From the IMG/VR virus record IMGVR_UViG_3300025132_000090, positions 1 through 42,439 of that record: a DNA stretch of 42,439 nt; one strand, given 5' to 3'. The translations under genes and the position numbers were made by a program. The notes below the pieces were generated by a model. That model was not told the DNA's origin, searched no databases, and saw nothing but the letters and a program-made list of their open reading frames with translations. Of this stretch, positions 41,922 through 42,439 are shown in pieces (position 1 is the first letter of the stretch; the number at the start of each line of letters is the position of its first letter). Source of the stretch: a virus.

Positions 41922-41999
41922 GCCGCGCAGCAAAAAAAAAAAATGTGCCCACAGGCAAGCCTGTGGCCCATTTTGCTTTTTTTCGCTACACTGCGCGGC
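41922..41999. terminator. Nested inverted repeat with A- and T-tracts, bidirectional terminator-like
   Basis: The inner stem is CCACAGGC (41949-41956), loop AA, GCCTGTGG (41959-41966). It is flanked on the left by twelve A (41932-41943) and on the right by TTTTGCTTTTTTT (41971-41983), and enclosed by outer arms GCCGCGCAG (41922-41930) and CTGCGCGGC (41991-41999). Either strand therefore shows a hairpin followed by a T-run. Termination in both directions is one reading; a replication or packaging signal is another. Confidence 0.55.
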
Positions 42000-42000
42000 A

Positions 42001-42021
42001 GGCCCGACCGCAGGTCGGGCC
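42001..42021. repeat. Perfect hairpin GGCCCGACC-GCA-GGTCGGGCC
   Basis: Nine-base arms at 42001-42009 and 42013-42021 pair perfectly around a three-base loop. It lies directly beside the outer arm of the larger inverted repeat, so the two form a structured block. Its role is not known. Confidence 0.6.
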
Positions 42022-42439
42022 GCCGGTCGGCGTGGTGGGCTCGGCGTGGTGGCCGCATAGCGGTGCAGTGGTGCGTTTTGCGGCGATGGCTCGGCCCCCC
42101 TTCGATCGGTGCAGGTGGGTGGTGGTGGCCCGCCCATCCCCGCAATAGGCCGCCCGTCCCCCGTTTAGCACGCCCGACCCGCCCCGCTCAGCCAGTCCCG
42201 ACGCTCGGCCACCCCGCTATGCGGCCAACGGTGGGGCGTGGTGCGGCCTTTTGCGGCTATGTGGCCCACCGTCCACCCTGCGCCCGTCGTCCCCCGAGCC
42301 GGTCGCCACGCCCGGTCACGCCGCTTTTGCTCCCACAGGGTGCCTCTATCGGCGCAAAACGGGGCATTTGCCGGTATGTGGCCCGCCCCACCCTCCTGCG
42401 CAGATCTCCACGCTCCGAACCGTCGCCGCGCCACCACGC
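42022..42439. other. GC-rich, repeat-like stretch without a supported gene
   Basis: No frame here has a believable start, ribosome site or protein-like composition. Base composition is visibly richer in G and C than the rest. Degenerate repeats are present: CGGCGTGGTGG twice near 42030-42052; the 13-base GGCCGCATAGCGG and its reverse complement CCGCTATGCGGCC about 150 bases apart; and GTGGCCC-(A/G)CC blocks near 42260 and 42378. Together with the hairpins to the left this may be an origin, a regulatory island or a genome-end region. Nothing decisive is seen. Confidence 0.5.

Noticed and set aside
42170-42230. A possible tRNA on the minus strand (GGGGTGGCCGAGCG resembles a Leu/Ser tRNA 5' part)
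   Set aside because: No GTTCRANNC T-arm and no matching acceptor stem follow, so this is a chance likeness in GC-rich repeats.
42165-42437. A 90-codon minus-strand frame at the right edge
   Set aside because: Composition is Arg/Gly/Ala-rich in all frames, the frame is made of the degenerate repeats, and no ribosome site is present.
1-42439. Assignment to a bacterial phage
   Set aside because: The head genes alone would allow it, but the group II chaperonin and leaderless TATA-like promoters favour an archaeal host; this remains an inference.

Overview
The window reads as part of the genome of a tailed, HK97-fold DNA virus (or a provirus) of an archaeon. The virus assignment rests on a leftward head-morphogenesis block: terminase large subunit, portal, prohead protease and HK97-type major capsid protein. 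The archaeal assignment rests on a group II chaperonin (thermosome) gene, on TATA-like boxes about 26-28 bases upstream of several starts without a leader, and on Shine-Dalgarno sites of the GGTGA/GGAGG type. Proteins are not extremely acidic, so a halophile is unlikely. An uncultivated marine group such as Marine Group II, whose viruses (magroviruses) are known from metagenomes, would fit, but the sequence alone does not prove it. No DNA polymerase, integrase, tail gene or tRNA is visible, so the window is one section of a larger genome.

Layout, right to left, which is the direction of transcription for every gene except the chaperonin. (1) 41.8-42.4 kb: a gene-free, GC-rich stretch with nested inverted repeats. 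(2) 32.7-41.8 kb: sixteen small genes, mostly joined by ATGA/GTGA overlaps, every one starting with the same short peptide, roughly M-(S/T)-A-F-x-x-A-W-x-(V/L)-(L/V)-K. After this shared peptide the proteins differ: ADP-ribosyltransferase-like, GNAT acetyltransferase-like, zinc-ribbon, ParB-like and unknown. (3) 31.1-32.7 kb: the thermosome gene on the + strand with its own promoter, convergent with the cassette. (4) 22.1-31.1 kb: accessory genes: a large HEAGH-motif protein, a Gp88-like cysteine protein, a Dam-type adenine methylase, a ribbon-helix-helix regulator, small membrane proteins, an Arf/Rag-like GTPase with a membrane anchor, a Met/Gln-rich protein, a small zinc protein with a possible CTG start, and a double zinc-finger/HTH protein. 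(5) 19.6-22.1 kb: an HMG-CoA lyase-like enzyme and small basic proteins with modules recurring in phages and giant viruses. (6) 12.2-19.6 kb: four large low-complexity proteins and the terminase. (7) 1-12.2 kb: a gene of unknown role, portal, small coiled-coil proteins, an EF-hand/cysteine-rich protein, a 1165-residue protein with a degenerate DNA-ligase-like domain, protease plus scaffold, capsid protein and a small structural protein.

The main new idea is that the shared N-terminal peptide is a capsid-targeting signal. Its end, (L/V/I)-(L/V)-K followed by A, M, G or S, recurs near the N-terminus of the major capsid protein (LLK-A), at the N-terminus of the protease (ILK-S), at the protease/scaffold junction (LLK-M) and in other proteins of the head block. 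This resembles the T4 arrangement, in which one protease matures the capsid and trims the targeting peptide of internal proteins, including the injected ADP-ribosyltransferase Alt. I infer that this virus packages a swappable set of effector enzymes in its head and delivers them with its DNA. This is not demonstrated.
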